Shown here piece by piece: positions 1 through 6,412 of a stretch of 12,397 nucleotides of DNA. How positions within the stretch are numbered: position 1 is the stretch's first letter; the number at the start of each line of letters is the position of its first letter. This stretch comes from Thermoflexus sp. (GTDB lineage Bacteria > Chloroflexota > Anaerolineae > B4-G1 > DUEL01). Position numbers and translations under genes: made by a program. The notes under the pieces were generated by a model, which made no database searches, was not told the origin of the DNA, and saw nothing but the letters and a program-made list of their open reading frames with translations. The stretch lies in NCBI GenBank assembly GCA_028276215.1, contig JAPYWT010000023.1, positions 1 to 12,397 of the forward strand. Direction: 5' to 3'.

Positions 1-449
1 TGACCCCCGGCTACGAAGCGCCCGTCTACATCTGCTGGGCCCACCTGAACCGCTCCGCGCTCATCCGGGTACCGGCGGTGCGCGCCGGGCGGGAGAAGGC
101 GGCGCGGATTGAACTGCGCTGCCCAGATCCCAGCGCCAACCCCTACCTGGCCTTCGCGGCTATGCTGGCTGCCGGGCTGGACGGGATAGAGAAGGGCATG
201 ACTCCGCCGCCTCCGGTCAACGAGGACGTCTACCATTTTGACGAGGCCATGCTGCGGGAGCGCTCCATCGGCACCCTCCCCGGCACGTTGGCAGAGGCGC
301 TGGACGAACTGGAGCGGGATGAGGTCATTCGGGAGGCACTGGGCCCCGCGATTGTGGAGACCATGTTGCGGGCCCGGCGGAAAGAATGGGAGGAATACCG
401 CATCCAGGTCACCCCGTGGGAGTTGGAGCGGTACCTGGAAACGGCCTGA
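1..449 (+). CDS. glnA: Glutamine synthetase type I, C-terminal part (5' truncated)
   Basis: Makes glutamine from glutamate, ammonia and ATP in the cytoplasm. Only the last 148 residues are present; the reading frame is open from base 3 and ends with TGA at 447-449. The start matches the conserved catalytic stretch of type I enzymes: PGYEAPVYICW followed by NRSALIRVP, which holds the Arg of the glutamate/phosphate site. Next comes ELRCPDPSANPYLAFAAML AGLDGI, with one residue skipped at the gap, also diagnostic for GlnA. The tail (IGTLPGTLAEALDELERDEV ending in PWELERYL) is the normal C-terminus, so the gene ends naturally. A Tyr lies in NEDVYHF, roughly where enterobacterial GlnA is adenylylated, but the surrounding residues differ, so control by adenylylation cannot be claimed. 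A strong hairpin terminator follows 7 bases after the stop. Family assignment is secure; the subtype is not determined. Confidence 0.93.
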   Translation, partial: TPGYEAPVYICWAHLNRSALIRVPAVRAGREKAARIELRCPDPSANPYLAFAAMLAAGLDGIEKGMTPPPPVNEDVYHFDEAMLRERSIGTLPGTLAEALDELERDEVIREALGPAIVETMLRARRKEWEEYRIQVTPWELERYLETA

Positions 450-456
450 AAGAGAA

Positions 457-487
457 GGGGGCGGCTGAGCCGCCCCCTTTTTTATTT
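457..487 (+). terminator. Rho-independent terminator after glnA
   Basis: A 9-bp all-GC stem (GGGGGCGGC / GCCGCCCCC) with a TGA loop (457-477) is followed by six T, then A and TTT. It begins 7 bases past the glnA stop and ends over the stop codon of the convergent phosphatase gene (482-484). On the other strand the downstream bases are only moderately T-rich, so it may stop both transcripts, but it is clearly best for glnA. Confidence 0.9.
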
Positions 488-1150
488 CCCCATAAAAACC
501 AAAGGCAAGTCCGCCGGAGAGGGAACAATCAGGTGGGCACCGGCCCGTTCCAGTTCGTCCTTTTCGCCGAAGCCACAGAGGACGCCGATGGCCCAGGCTC
601 CCGCCTGTCGGGCGGCGCGCATGTCCACCGGGGTGTCGCCCACCATCGCGCAGCGGTGGGGTGGAAGGTCCAAACGCCCGGCCGCGTAGCGAACGGGCGC
701 CGCATGGGGCTTGAGCCGCCAGGTGGACTCGCGGGTAATGACTGCCTCAAAGAGGTCGGAGAGACCAAAACTCTCCAGGAAGGTCTGAGCATCTTTGCGA
801 CCCCGCGTCGTGACGACGGCCAGCCGGTAGGAACGGGCCAGGAGACGGAGCGCCTCCTCCGCGCCGGGGACGATGCGGAAGCGGGGCGTTGTCCGGTGCC
901 GCCGATGGCGCAGCCATTCGGAAAATCCCAGCAAGGGGGTATCCAGCCCCACAACGTCCAGCGCGGTCATCAGCGCGTTGACCGGCGTCTCCATCCGCAT
1001 CACGATGCGGCGCGCCCGATAGCGGGCGTCCCGCACCCGCAGCCGTTCCAGCCAGCGGGCCAGCGCCTCCACCCCCTCGTCGTCCGAATCCAGAAGGGTG
1101 CCGTCCAGGTCAAACAACAGCGCTTCTATGGCCGATGGATCCAGTCCCAT
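482..1150 (-). CDS. HAD-superfamily phosphatase (phosphoglycolate phosphatase-like)
   Basis: A probable cytoplasmic phosphomonoesterase of HAD subfamily IA, 222 residues from the chosen start. All four HAD motifs are visible. Motif I is LLFDLDGTLLDS, with the nucleophile and acid/base Asp. Motif II is LAVVTTRG. Motif III is the Lys in WRLKPHAAP. Motif IV is MVGDTPVDM. The helical cap between motifs I and II is Arg-rich. The frame is open to an ATG at 1199-1201, giving 17 more residues, but that extension is encoded by the repeat-like sequence upstream. MGLDPSAIEALLFDLDGT starts where family members normally start, so the ATG at 1148-1150 is preferred; neither start has a convincing Shine-Dalgarno sequence. 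The substrate cannot be told: phosphoglycolate, pyrophosphate or a sugar phosphate are all possible. It converges on glnA and lies downstream of the NfeD-type protease gene on the same strand. Confidence 0.85.
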   Translation of the reverse strand: MGLDPSAIEALLFDLDGTLLDSDDEGVEALARWLERLRVRDARYRARRIVMRMETPVNALMTALDVVGLDTPLLGFSEWLRHRRHRTTPRFRIVPGAEEALRLLARSYRLAVVTTRGRKDAQTFLESFGLSDLFEAVITRESTWRLKPHAAPVRYAAGRLDLPPHRCAMVGDTPVDMRAARQAGAWAIGVLCGFGEKDELERAGAHLIVPSPADLPLVFMGK

Positions 1151-1183
1151 TTCCCGTGCAGAAAATGAGTCCACTGTAAAAAT

Positions 1184-1361
1184 GAATCGCAGAGAACGCA
1201 AAGGGTGCAGAGGTTTTCGCTAATAACAAATATCTCTCTGCGTACTCCGCGGTCTCTGCGATAAAAAACGGTGAAGTCATCCGTGTCCATCCGTTAAAAC
1301 CCGTGTTGATCCGTGTCCTGTTCCCAATACAAACTTCGTGTCCTTTGTGTCCTTCGTGGTT
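1184..1361. repeat. Mosaic of three short intergenic repeat families
   Basis: The gap between the phosphatase and protease genes holds three repeat types. (a) An inverted pair, TCGCAGAGA at 1187-1195 and TCTCTGCGA at 1253-1261, lies within CGCAGAGAACGCAAAGG-like sequence. (b) ATCCGTGTCC occurs at 1279-1288 and again at 1309-1318, with a degenerate 20-base copy between. (c) Three tandem 9-mers, CTTCGTGTC, CTTTGTGTC and CTTCGTGGT, occupy 1334-1360 and touch the protease stop codon at 1362. Type (b) recurs at 5547-5586. I see no gene here. Confidence 0.75.
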
Positions 1362-2672
1362 TCATTGATTCCGCCGACGCACATGCAAACGGAAACCCTC
1401 TACCCGAACGACCTCTACCTCCTCCCCCTCCTCTACCGTCCCTTCCTCCGAGACGGCCCGCCAGCGTTCCCCCGCCGCCAGCACCCAGCCCTCCGGATCC
1501 AGGCGGCTCTTCGCAACTCCTGTCCGCCCAACCAACCCTTCTCGTCCGGTGACGGAGCGGGGTTTCTGGGCCTGCAGGGCTTTGGCAACCACGAACGCGA
1601 AGAAGAGGGCAGTCAGGATTCCCACGGCGATGACCAGCGGCAGAGAAATCTGGCCGTAGGGGGAAAGGGGCGCGTTGAAGAGGATGAGCGCGCCCGCGAT
1701 GAAGGTCGCCGTTCCGGCGGCAGTCAGGGCACCGTGCGTCGGGGCCTTGATGTCCAGAATGAAGAGGACGATGGCCGCGCCCAGGAGCACCAGCCCAAGC
1801 CAGTTGAAGGGGAGGACGCCCATCGCGTAGGCCGCCAGGGCCAGACAGAGGACGCCAATAAAGCCCGCCACCCACCCGCCCGGGGAAGCGAGTTCTATCA
1901 GGATGGCCTGTACACCGATGGTGAGCAGGATGAAAGCGACGTTGGGGTTAATCAGCACCTGCAGCAGCCGCTCTATCGGGGAGAGGGGGATTTCCCGGAT
2001 GGCGGCGTCGGCGGTGTGGAACGTGACCGTCATCCCATCCCCCAGGGTGACCGTCCGACCGTCAAAGCCCTGGAGCAACTCATCCATATCGGCAGCGATG
2101 AGGTCAATCACGCCCATCTCCAGCGCCTCCTCCGGTCCGGCGGTGGCGCTTTCCCGGATGGCCCGTTCGGCCCACTCCACCGCCGCCTCGCCGCGCCGTT
2201 TGGCGAAGAGGGCGGCGTGCTCGGCCATCACGTTGACCACCTTCTCCATCATCTCCGGGCTGACCGTCTCCTCACCGCCAGTGATGGTGACCGGATGGGC
2301 CGCGCCGATGGTGGTGCGGGGGGCCATTGCCGCGCCATGTGCGGCCAGAAGGATGAGGGTCCCGGCGGAGGCGGCCATCCCTCCACGCGGCCACACGTAG
2401 ACGATGACCGGCACCCGGGCGTTCTCCAGTTGCTCCATAATCTTCGTCGTGGAACTCAGGTCGCCGCCGGGAGTGTTCAGCCGGATGACCACTGCGTCGG
2501 CCCGGCCCTGCTCCGCCAGCCGAATGCCGCGCGCGATGTAGTCGTTGACGGTCGCCGTGATGGCGCCATCTACCGTGAGCACGTAGACGGTCCGCCCCTC
2601 CTGGGCCGCGACCGGTCCGACAAGGGCCAGTATCCATACCGCTACCCATACCCATCTCAACCACTGTCTCAT
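1362..2672 (-). CDS. NfeD family membrane-bound ClpP-class serine protease
   Basis: A membrane-anchored protease of the long NfeD (1510-N) type, 436 residues. Residues 1-23 form a signal peptide ending near VAAQ. The ClpP-like domain (about 27-225) shows VVIRLNTPGG, the catalytic Ser in GGMAASAGT (S102), TTIGAAHPV, and the catalytic Lys in MMEKVV (K144). These match the Ser-Lys dyad known from Pyrococcus PH1510. Hydrophobic segments follow at about 245-260, 267-286, 290-308, 315-333 and 343-364. A soluble NfeD/OB-fold domain with VGRTGVAKSRLDPEGWVL forms the C-terminus (about 375-436). In other bacteria such proteins cleave or work with stomatin/SPFH proteins, often encoded next door; none is in this window. 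A good Shine-Dalgarno sequence, AAGGAG, lies about 8 bases before the ATG, fixing the start. It is separated from the upstream ferredoxin-ASKHA gene by 217 bp of repeats, so it probably has its own promoter, which I could not identify. Confidence 0.93.
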   Translation of the reverse strand: MRQWLRWVWVAVWILALVGPVAAQEGRTVYVLTVDGAITATVNDYIARGIRLAEQGRADAVVIRLNTPGGDLSSTTKIMEQLENARVPVIVYVWPRGGMAASAGTLILLAAHGAAMAPRTTIGAAHPVTITGGEETVSPEMMEKVVNVMAEHAALFAKRRGEAAVEWAERAIRESATAGPEEALEMGVIDLIAADMDELLQGFDGRTVTLGDGMTVTFHTADAAIREIPLSPIERLLQVLINPNVAFILLTIGVQAILIELASPGGWVAGFIGVLCLALAAYAMGVLPFNWLGLVLLGAAIVLFILDIKAPTHGALTAAGTATFIAGALILFNAPLSPYGQISLPLVIAVGILTALFFAFVVAKALQAQKPRSVTGREGLVGRTGVAKSRLDPEGWVLAAGERWRAVSEEGTVEEGEEVEVVRVEGFRLHVRRRNQ

Positions 2673-2686
2673 TTTCTCATCTCCTT

Positions 2687-2891
2687 TGCAGGCCGACAGC
2701 CTGTGCAGGCTGAAGTCTGCGCTACTGCAGGCTGAAGCCCGCGCTACTGCAGGCTAAAGCCTGCGCTACATGTAGCGCCGGCCGCCAGGCCGGTGTACAG
2801 GCTGACAGCCTGCGCCACATTGTACAGGCTGACAGCCTGCGCCACCCTCGGTCGTCCGTTGTCTGTCGTTTGTCGTCCGTCGTCCGTCGTC
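2687..2891. repeat. Cluster of tandem and palindromic repeats
   Basis: This fills the gap between the protease and ferredoxin-ASKHA genes. Three adjacent 22-bp units (2704-2725, 2726-2747, 2748-2769) differ at a few bases; the third contains the near-perfect palindrome GCAGGCTAAAGCCTGC. A hairpin (CCGGCC at 2778-2783, GGCCGG at 2788-2793) set between TGTA and TACA follows. Two adjacent 27-bp units come next (2794-2820 and 2821-2847), identical except in the last two bases and containing CAGGCTGACAGCCTG. The block ends in about 40 bases of degenerate TCGTCCG/TCTGTCG repeats (2851-2891) that touch the stop codon of the neighbouring gene at 2890-2892. There are no unique spacers and no gene. Confidence 0.85.
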
Positions 2892-4737
2892 ACAACTGCA
2901 ACGCCTGGGCGAATCGCTCCCGGAAGGACGGGTGAACGGTCAGTTCCACGTAGCGGACCCGGCGGGCAAGACGGGCCGCCCGTTCCCGCTCGGCACGGGA
3001 AAGGAGCGCCATCCGCGCCCCGGTTCCCGCCACATTGCCCACCTGCTCAAACCGGTCCAGCGGAAGGCGCGGGAGCAACCCGATAGCGACGGCGTGCCCG
3101 ATGTCAATGTACGTCCCGAACGCGCCGGCGACCAGCACCCGCGCCAGGTCGGACTCCCGGATGCCGGCCTCCTCCAGCAGAATCTGCCAGCCCGCCGCGA
3201 TGGCCGCCTTGGCCAGTTGAATCTCCCCCACGTCCTTCCGGCTGACGGTAATGGCCCGCCCCAGGCCTGAGGCCTCCGCCGGTACCAGGACGAACTCCGG
3301 GCCGTTGTCGCCCGAAAGGAACGGGGGACGGTCGCTATTTGCCCAACCGCCGCGCCCGTTCAGGAAGCCCGCGCCCCGCAATTCGGCCACCACGTCCAGG
3401 ATGCCGGAGCCGCAGATGCCCACGGGAGGGGCCCCCTCCACCGTCTCCCAGTAGACCCGTCCCTCAATCATCCGCACCCGCTCCAGCGCCCCGGGGGCCG
3501 CCCGCATCCCGAAGCGGATGTGCGCGCCCTCAAAGGCCGGGCCGGATGCAGCGGAACAGGAGAACAGGTTCCCCCCGACGGAGAGGCCAATCTCTGTATT
3601 GGTACCGATGTCCAGCAGAAGCGTCGGGCGGTCCGCCTCCTCCATCCGGGTCGCCAGCAGGGCCGCCACGTGGTCCGCGCCGACAAACCCGGCAACGTTG
3701 GGCAGAAGGTGGACCATCGCTCCCGGGGCCAGCGGGAGCCCGACATCCCGGGCCCGGACGTCCAGGGGGCCGCTCTCCACCGGGACGTAGGGGGCCAGCC
3801 CCAGCGGACGGGTGGGAAGGCCCAGGAAGAGGTGGTGCATGGCCGTGTTGCCCACGACCACCGCCTCCACCACGTGCTCCGGCGGGACGCCCGCCTGGGC
3901 GCAGAGGTCCCGGACCAGTTGAGAGAGTCCCTCTACCGCCGCCTGCCGCAGGCGTTCCGCCCCCTCCGGTTCCTGCAAGGCGTAGGTGATGCGGGCCATC
4001 ACGTCCTCCCCGTAGGCCAGTTGGGGGTTCATGGCCCCGACGCTGGCCAGGGTCTCCCCCGTCTCCAGATTCAGCAGGTACCCGGCCAGTTTCGTCGTCC
4101 CCAGGTCCACCGCCACGCCCACCAGCGGGGTGCCGGGGGGCAGAAGGGCCACCACCTCGTCGCCCCGCAGGACGGCACGGACGGCCCAGCCCCATTCCCT
4201 CAGGGACGGGGGGGAACGGCGCAGGACCTCCAGGTCCAGGCGGACGGGGCGGCCCAGGCCGTCCCGGATGCGCTCCGCGTCGCTGCGCAGGTCGGAGAGG
4301 GTGGGAGGGGGAAGTTGCAGGTCGGCGGGGACGACCACGGGGTCTACCCGCACGGGCGTCTGGCGGCCCTCCACCTGGGTGCGCTGGCTGGCGGTGAGGG
4401 ATTCGGGGGGGACGAAGACCTGCAGGGATTGGCGGATGAACGCCCGGCAGGCCAGCCGGACACCGCGGGCGATGTCCTCATCGCCCAGCCGCGCGCGCTC
4501 CGTGTCGGAGAGGGGGGAGAGGGCGTCCTGCCCCTCCGGGGGGACCACCACCCGGCATGTGCCGCAGACTCCCGCGCCGCCGCAGATTCCGCTGAGGCCC
4601 ACGCCCAGCCGTCGGGCGGCCTCCAGTACGGAAATGCCTGCCGGAACCTGGCCCCTTCGGCCCAGAGGCTGAAAGGAGACGGTGACTGTGGGGGAAGTGA
4701 ATTCTGTCACTGATCCGATGACCGCAGGGGAATCCAT
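2890..4737 (-). CDS. 2Fe-2S ferredoxin-ASKHA protein (DUF4445), RACo/RamA-like corrinoid activator
   Basis: Likely an ATP-dependent reductase that returns a corrinoid methyl-transfer protein from Co(II) to active Co(I), as shown for RACo and RamA; the partner is not known here. The 615 residues begin with a plant-type 2Fe-2S domain. Its cluster ligands are CGGAGVCGTC (C52, C58, C61) and C97 in VRLACRAF. After a linker (about 110-200) comes the ASKHA ATPase fold: GVAVDLGTTK (208-216) and LLLDIGTNTEIG (373-384) are the phosphate loops, then CSAASGPAFEG (394-404), CGSGILDVV (442-450) and VAGAFGTYIDIG (536-547). Size and domain order are normal for the family. The start is uncertain. The ATG at 4735-4737 overlaps the regulator gene by 31 bp. 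A GTG at 4708-4710 would overlap its stop as GTGA and begins closer to the ferredoxin domain. No clear Shine-Dalgarno sequence precedes either. No methyltransferase or corrinoid protein gene is in the window. Confidence 0.88.
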   Translation of the reverse strand: MDSPAVIGSVTEFTSPTVTVSFQPLGRRGQVPAGISVLEAARRLGVGLSGICGGAGVCGTCRVVVPPEGQDALSPLSDTERARLGDEDIARGVRLACRAFIRQSLQVFVPPESLTASQRTQVEGRQTPVRVDPVVVPADLQLPPPTLSDLRSDAERIRDGLGRPVRLDLEVLRRSPPSLREWGWAVRAVLRGDEVVALLPPGTPLVGVAVDLGTTKLAGYLLNLETGETLASVGAMNPQLAYGEDVMARITYALQEPEGAERLRQAAVEGLSQLVRDLCAQAGVPPEHVVEAVVVGNTAMHHLFLGLPTRPLGLAPYVPVESGPLDVRARDVGLPLAPGAMVHLLPNVAGFVGADHVAALLATRMEEADRPTLLLDIGTNTEIGLSVGGNLFSCSAASGPAFEGAHIRFGMRAAPGALERVRMIEGRVYWETVEGAPPVGICGSGILDVVAELRGAGFLNGRGGWANSDRPPFLSGDNGPEFVLVPAEASGLGRAITVSRKDVGEIQLAKAAIAAGWQILLEEAGIRESDLARVLVAGAFGTYIDIGHAVAIGLLPRLPLDRFEQVGNVAGTGARMALLSRAERERAARLARRVRYVELTVHPSFRERFAQALQL

Positions 4738-5396
4738 CCGTGCCGCAGAGCGTAGACGGTGGCCTGAGTGCGGTCGGAGACGCCCAGTTTGTCCAGAATC
4801 GCCGTGACATGGTTTTTCACCGTCTGCTGGCTGATGCCCAGGCGATAGGCGATTTCCTTGTTGCTCATCCCGGCCACCATCAGGCGCAGCACCTCCATTT
4901 CCCGGCTGGAGAGGGGAGCCAGGTATCGCTCATCGGAGATGTCGCCGCCGAACTGTCGGTACCGCTCCCGCAACCACCGTCCCAAATCTCGATCGGAGGC
5001 CAGGACCATCTGGCGCAGTACGTACCGGCCCGCGTGGACATGGCGGACCGTCCTCACCAGTTCCTGAGGGCTGACATCTTTGGAATGGTACGCGGAGGCC
5101 CCGGCCCGCACCGCGTGGTACACCTGCTCCTCGTCGTCGTAGGCGGTGAGAATCACCACGCCGACCTCCGGATGTGCGTCCTTGATCCGGCGGGTGGCCT
5201 CCAGCCCGTTGACGCGGGGAAGGTTGACGTCCATAATGACCACATTCGGCAACAGACGGGACACCGCCTCTATGGCCTCTTCCCCGTCCGAAGCCTCCCC
5301 GATCACCTCCAGGTCTCCCTCGGCAGCGATCACCCTTCGCAGCCCCTCCCGAAAGAAGGGGTGATCGTCCACGATGAACACCCGGATTTTGTTCAC
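4707..5396 (-). CDS. NarL/FixJ-type response regulator
   Basis: A DNA-binding two-component regulator of 229 residues. The receiver domain (about 4-120) has the acidic pair D10/D11 in FIVDDHPFFREG, phospho-acceptor D56 in VVIMDVNLP, T84 in VILTAYDDEE, and K106 in AYHSKDVSP. The last is usually GYLLKD; the Lys is kept but its surroundings are unusual. The LuxR-type HTH (about 160-225) reads LSSREMEVLRLMVAGMSNKE, then IAYRLGISQQTVKNHV, which is fully typical. The start is GTG at 5394-5396, supported by AAAGGAGG ending four bases before it. No histidine kinase gene is present, so the regulator is an orphan in this window. Its 3' end overlaps the ferredoxin-ASKHA gene, so the two are probably translated from one mRNA. 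It may control its own operon or corrinoid-dependent metabolism, but this is an inference from position only. Confidence 0.93.
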   Translation of the reverse strand: MNKIRVFIVDDHPFFREGLRRVIAAEGDLEVIGEASDGEEAIEAVSRLLPNVVIMDVNLPRVNGLEATRRIKDAHPEVGVVILTAYDDEEQVYHAVRAGASAYHSKDVSPQELVRTVRHVHAGRYVLRQMVLASDRDLGRWLRERYRQFGGDISDERYLAPLSSREMEVLRLMVAGMSNKEIAYRLGISQQTVKNHVTAILDKLGVSDRTQATVYALRHGWIPLRSSDQ

Positions 5397-5445
5397 GGCC
5401 CCTCCTTTGGCTACGGATACAACCCCGCCCGACAGTTTGGAAAAC

Positions 5446-5587
5446 AGGACACGGATTCACACGGGTTTCACGGGTCGGCACGGATAACAATAGAGTTCAT
5501 CGGAAATTAGAGCGCGGGGACAGGGTGGTGCCAATAGTCATGTAAAATCCGTGCTCATCCGTGTCCATCCGCGTTCATCCGCGTCCT
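5446..5587. repeat. Inverted repeat built of ATCCGTG decamers
   Basis: Four tandem decamers read ATCCGTGCTC, ATCCGTGTCC, ATCCGCGTTC and ATCCGCGTCC (5547-5586). About 61 bases to the left, 5446-5485 carries a similar run in opposite orientation (AGGACACGGATTCACACGGG and onward). The two can pair as an imperfect stem of about 40 bp. A second, perfect 12-bp inverted pair overlaps it: TTCATCGGAAAT at 5496-5507 and ATTTCCGATGAA at 5588-5599. The decamers belong to the same family as those at 1279-1318. The block occupies most of the gap upstream of the response regulator and runs into the 3' end of the DUF4926 gene. Confidence 0.8.
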
Positions 5588-5910
5588 ATTTCCGATGAAG
5601 TCTTACGAAGGGAACGGGCAAAGTCTAACACTTCCCGCTCCATCTCCTCCGGGAGATGAGTCACCACAGCAACAATTTGCTCGCTGACTGGCACCCAGGT
5701 ACGAGTTTCCGCCCGCCAAACCACGAAGAATTGTTGAGGGGACAGGGAACACAGCGCCCGAGTTTCCCCGTCCTCGTTGGTGAACTCAACATCATAAATG
5801 TTGTCTGGGTGACAGTGCACAATAGAGCCCCGATCTCCCGCGCGCAGGTTATGCTCTGGCAGGTCCACCAGTAACTCTACCACGTCAAACAAATCAGGTC
5901 CGCTTGTCAT
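5575..5910 (-). CDS. DUF4926 protein with a short DUF2281-like tail
   Basis: A small protein of unknown function, 111 residues. Residues 7-65 match DUF4926: DVVELLVDLPEHNLRAGDRG, then SIVHCHPDNIYDVEFTNEDG and ALCSLSPQQF, a small beta-rich, SH3-like pattern. Residues 76-101 (SEQIVAVVTHLPEEMEREVL, then DFARSL) look like the beginning of a separate DUF2281 protein, a family found in VapB-like antitoxin genes, here fused in frame. The reading frame ends inside the ATCCGCG repeat, which supplies the last few residues and the stop, so the tail is probably truncated. The ATG is preceded by AGAGGGAG and lies only three bases after the stop of the DUF6883 gene, so the two form one operon. DUF4926 and DUF6883 genes commonly occur as neighbours, as far as I recall. 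Base composition is less GC-rich than in flanking genes. Confidence 0.8.
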   Translation of the reverse strand: MTSGPDLFDVVELLVDLPEHNLRAGDRGSIVHCHPDNIYDVEFTNEDGETRALCSLSPQQFFVVWRAETRTWVPVSEQIVAVVTHLPEEMEREVLDFARSLRKTSSEIGRG

Positions 5911-5913
5911 CGC

Positions 5914-6261
5914 TCACTCCCTCTTCCTGACATAGAGAGTCGTCAGCCAGGCCTCATCGCTATCGGTCGCCACAAACCATCCTGTACGAACCACGGCCTG
6001 TTGTCCCTGCGGCCCGATGATCTCTATATCCACAAAATAGTAATTGCCATATGCATCAGTGCGTTTCAGAATTGCATCAGCAGTCAGAGCCTCTCTTTCA
6101 ATCTGTTCCAACAATGCCTCATAATTGTCCCTTGTGAACCCCAAGACCTGCTGGAACACCCGCGCCTTGTGACAACCGACCGGGTGGTCGGGATCAAGAG
6201 CGTACCCGGTCAGTTTACGCGGATCAATGATAACCCGGCGGACCACGTCAATCAGTTTCAT
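5914..6261 (-). CDS. DUF6883 family protein
   Basis: A small protein of unknown function, 115 residues, probably cytoplasmic, with no signal or membrane segment. The family core is clear: VIIDPRKLTGYALDPDHPVG, then CHKARVF (about 10-36) and GFTRDNYEALLEQI. It ends in a strand-rich half with YYFVDIEIIGPQGQQAVVRT, then GWFVATDSDEAWLTTLYV (93-111). The ATG at 6259-6261 has CAGGT about 5 bases upstream, and a good extended -10 promoter sits some 78 bases before it. It is the first gene of a two-gene operon with the DUF4926 protein. The length is normal and the gene is intact. DUF6883 has no established activity. The two-gene layout and the antitoxin-like tail of its partner invite a toxin-antitoxin reading, but nothing in this protein shows a known toxin active site. 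Confidence 0.82.
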   Translation of the reverse strand: MKLIDVVRRVIIDPRKLTGYALDPDHPVGCHKARVFQQVLGFTRDNYEALLEQIEREALTADAILKRTDAYGNYYFVDIEIIGPQGQQAVVRTGWFVATDSDEAWLTTLYVRKRE

Positions 6262-6266
6262 TGCTA

Positions 6267-6280
6267 CCTGTGCGTACAGG
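6267..6280. promoter_or_regulatory. Small inverted repeat in the DUF6883 leader
   Basis: CCTGT and ACAGG (6267-6271 and 6276-6280) are separated by four bases and lie right before the DUF6883 ribosome-binding site. This could be an operator half-site pair or a small hairpin controlling translation. It is short and may be chance. Confidence 0.3.
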
Positions 6281-6338
6281 ATATGCTGAGAGAACCCGTA
6301 CTACCCGTGTCCCATTTCGCATGTCGCAACTCGTCATT

Positions 6339-6344
6339 AGTATA
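6339..6344 (-). promoter_or_regulatory. Promoter -10 of the DUF6883-DUF4926 operon
   Basis: On the - strand the bases read TGGTATACT, an extended -10 (TATACT at 6339-6344). The -35 region 17 bp upstream (near 6362-6367) is weak, as is usual with a TGn extension. Transcription would start near 6332, about 70 bases before the DUF6883 start codon. Confidence 0.55.
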
Positions 6345-6372
6345 CCACAAAACGGACAGGATGCATACCATT

Positions 6373-6402
6373 TGTAGGACAACTGCGAGCAGTTGTCCTA
6401 CA
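6373..6402. repeat. Perfect 14-bp inverted repeat between divergent promoters
   Basis: TGTAGGACAACTGC at 6373-6386 and GCAGTTGTCCTACA at 6389-6402 are exact reverse complements around two bases. The palindrome lies between the -35 regions of the divergent DUF6883 and gyrB promoters. It could be an operator shared by both, a cruciform, or one copy of a dispersed palindromic repeat family. There is no T-run on either side, so it is not an intrinsic terminator. Confidence 0.75.
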
Positions 6403-6412
6403 TCCCCCCATT

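Noticed and set aside
1148..1201. A 17-residue N-terminal extension of the HAD phosphatase
   Set aside because: It is encoded partly by CGCAGAGAACGC-type repeat sequence and goes beyond the normal start of the family.
1338..2735. A 465-residue open frame on the + strand opposite the NfeD-type protease gene
   Set aside because: It is the mirror of a gene with clear catalytic motifs; the composition is Arg/Gly/Asp/His-rich and it starts and ends in repeat sequence.
2704..2847. A possible CRISPR array
   Set aside because: The repeats are directly adjacent with no unique spacers, unit lengths differ (22 and 27 bp), and no cas genes are near.
3520..4713. A 397-residue + strand frame within the ferredoxin-ASKHA gene
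   Set aside because: Antisense shadow: the opposite strand has the 2Fe-2S and ATPase motifs, and this frame has none.
6373..6402. An intrinsic terminator between DUF6883 and gyrB
   Set aside because: The stem is strong, but neither side has a T-run and the flanking genes diverge, so no transcript needs to end there.
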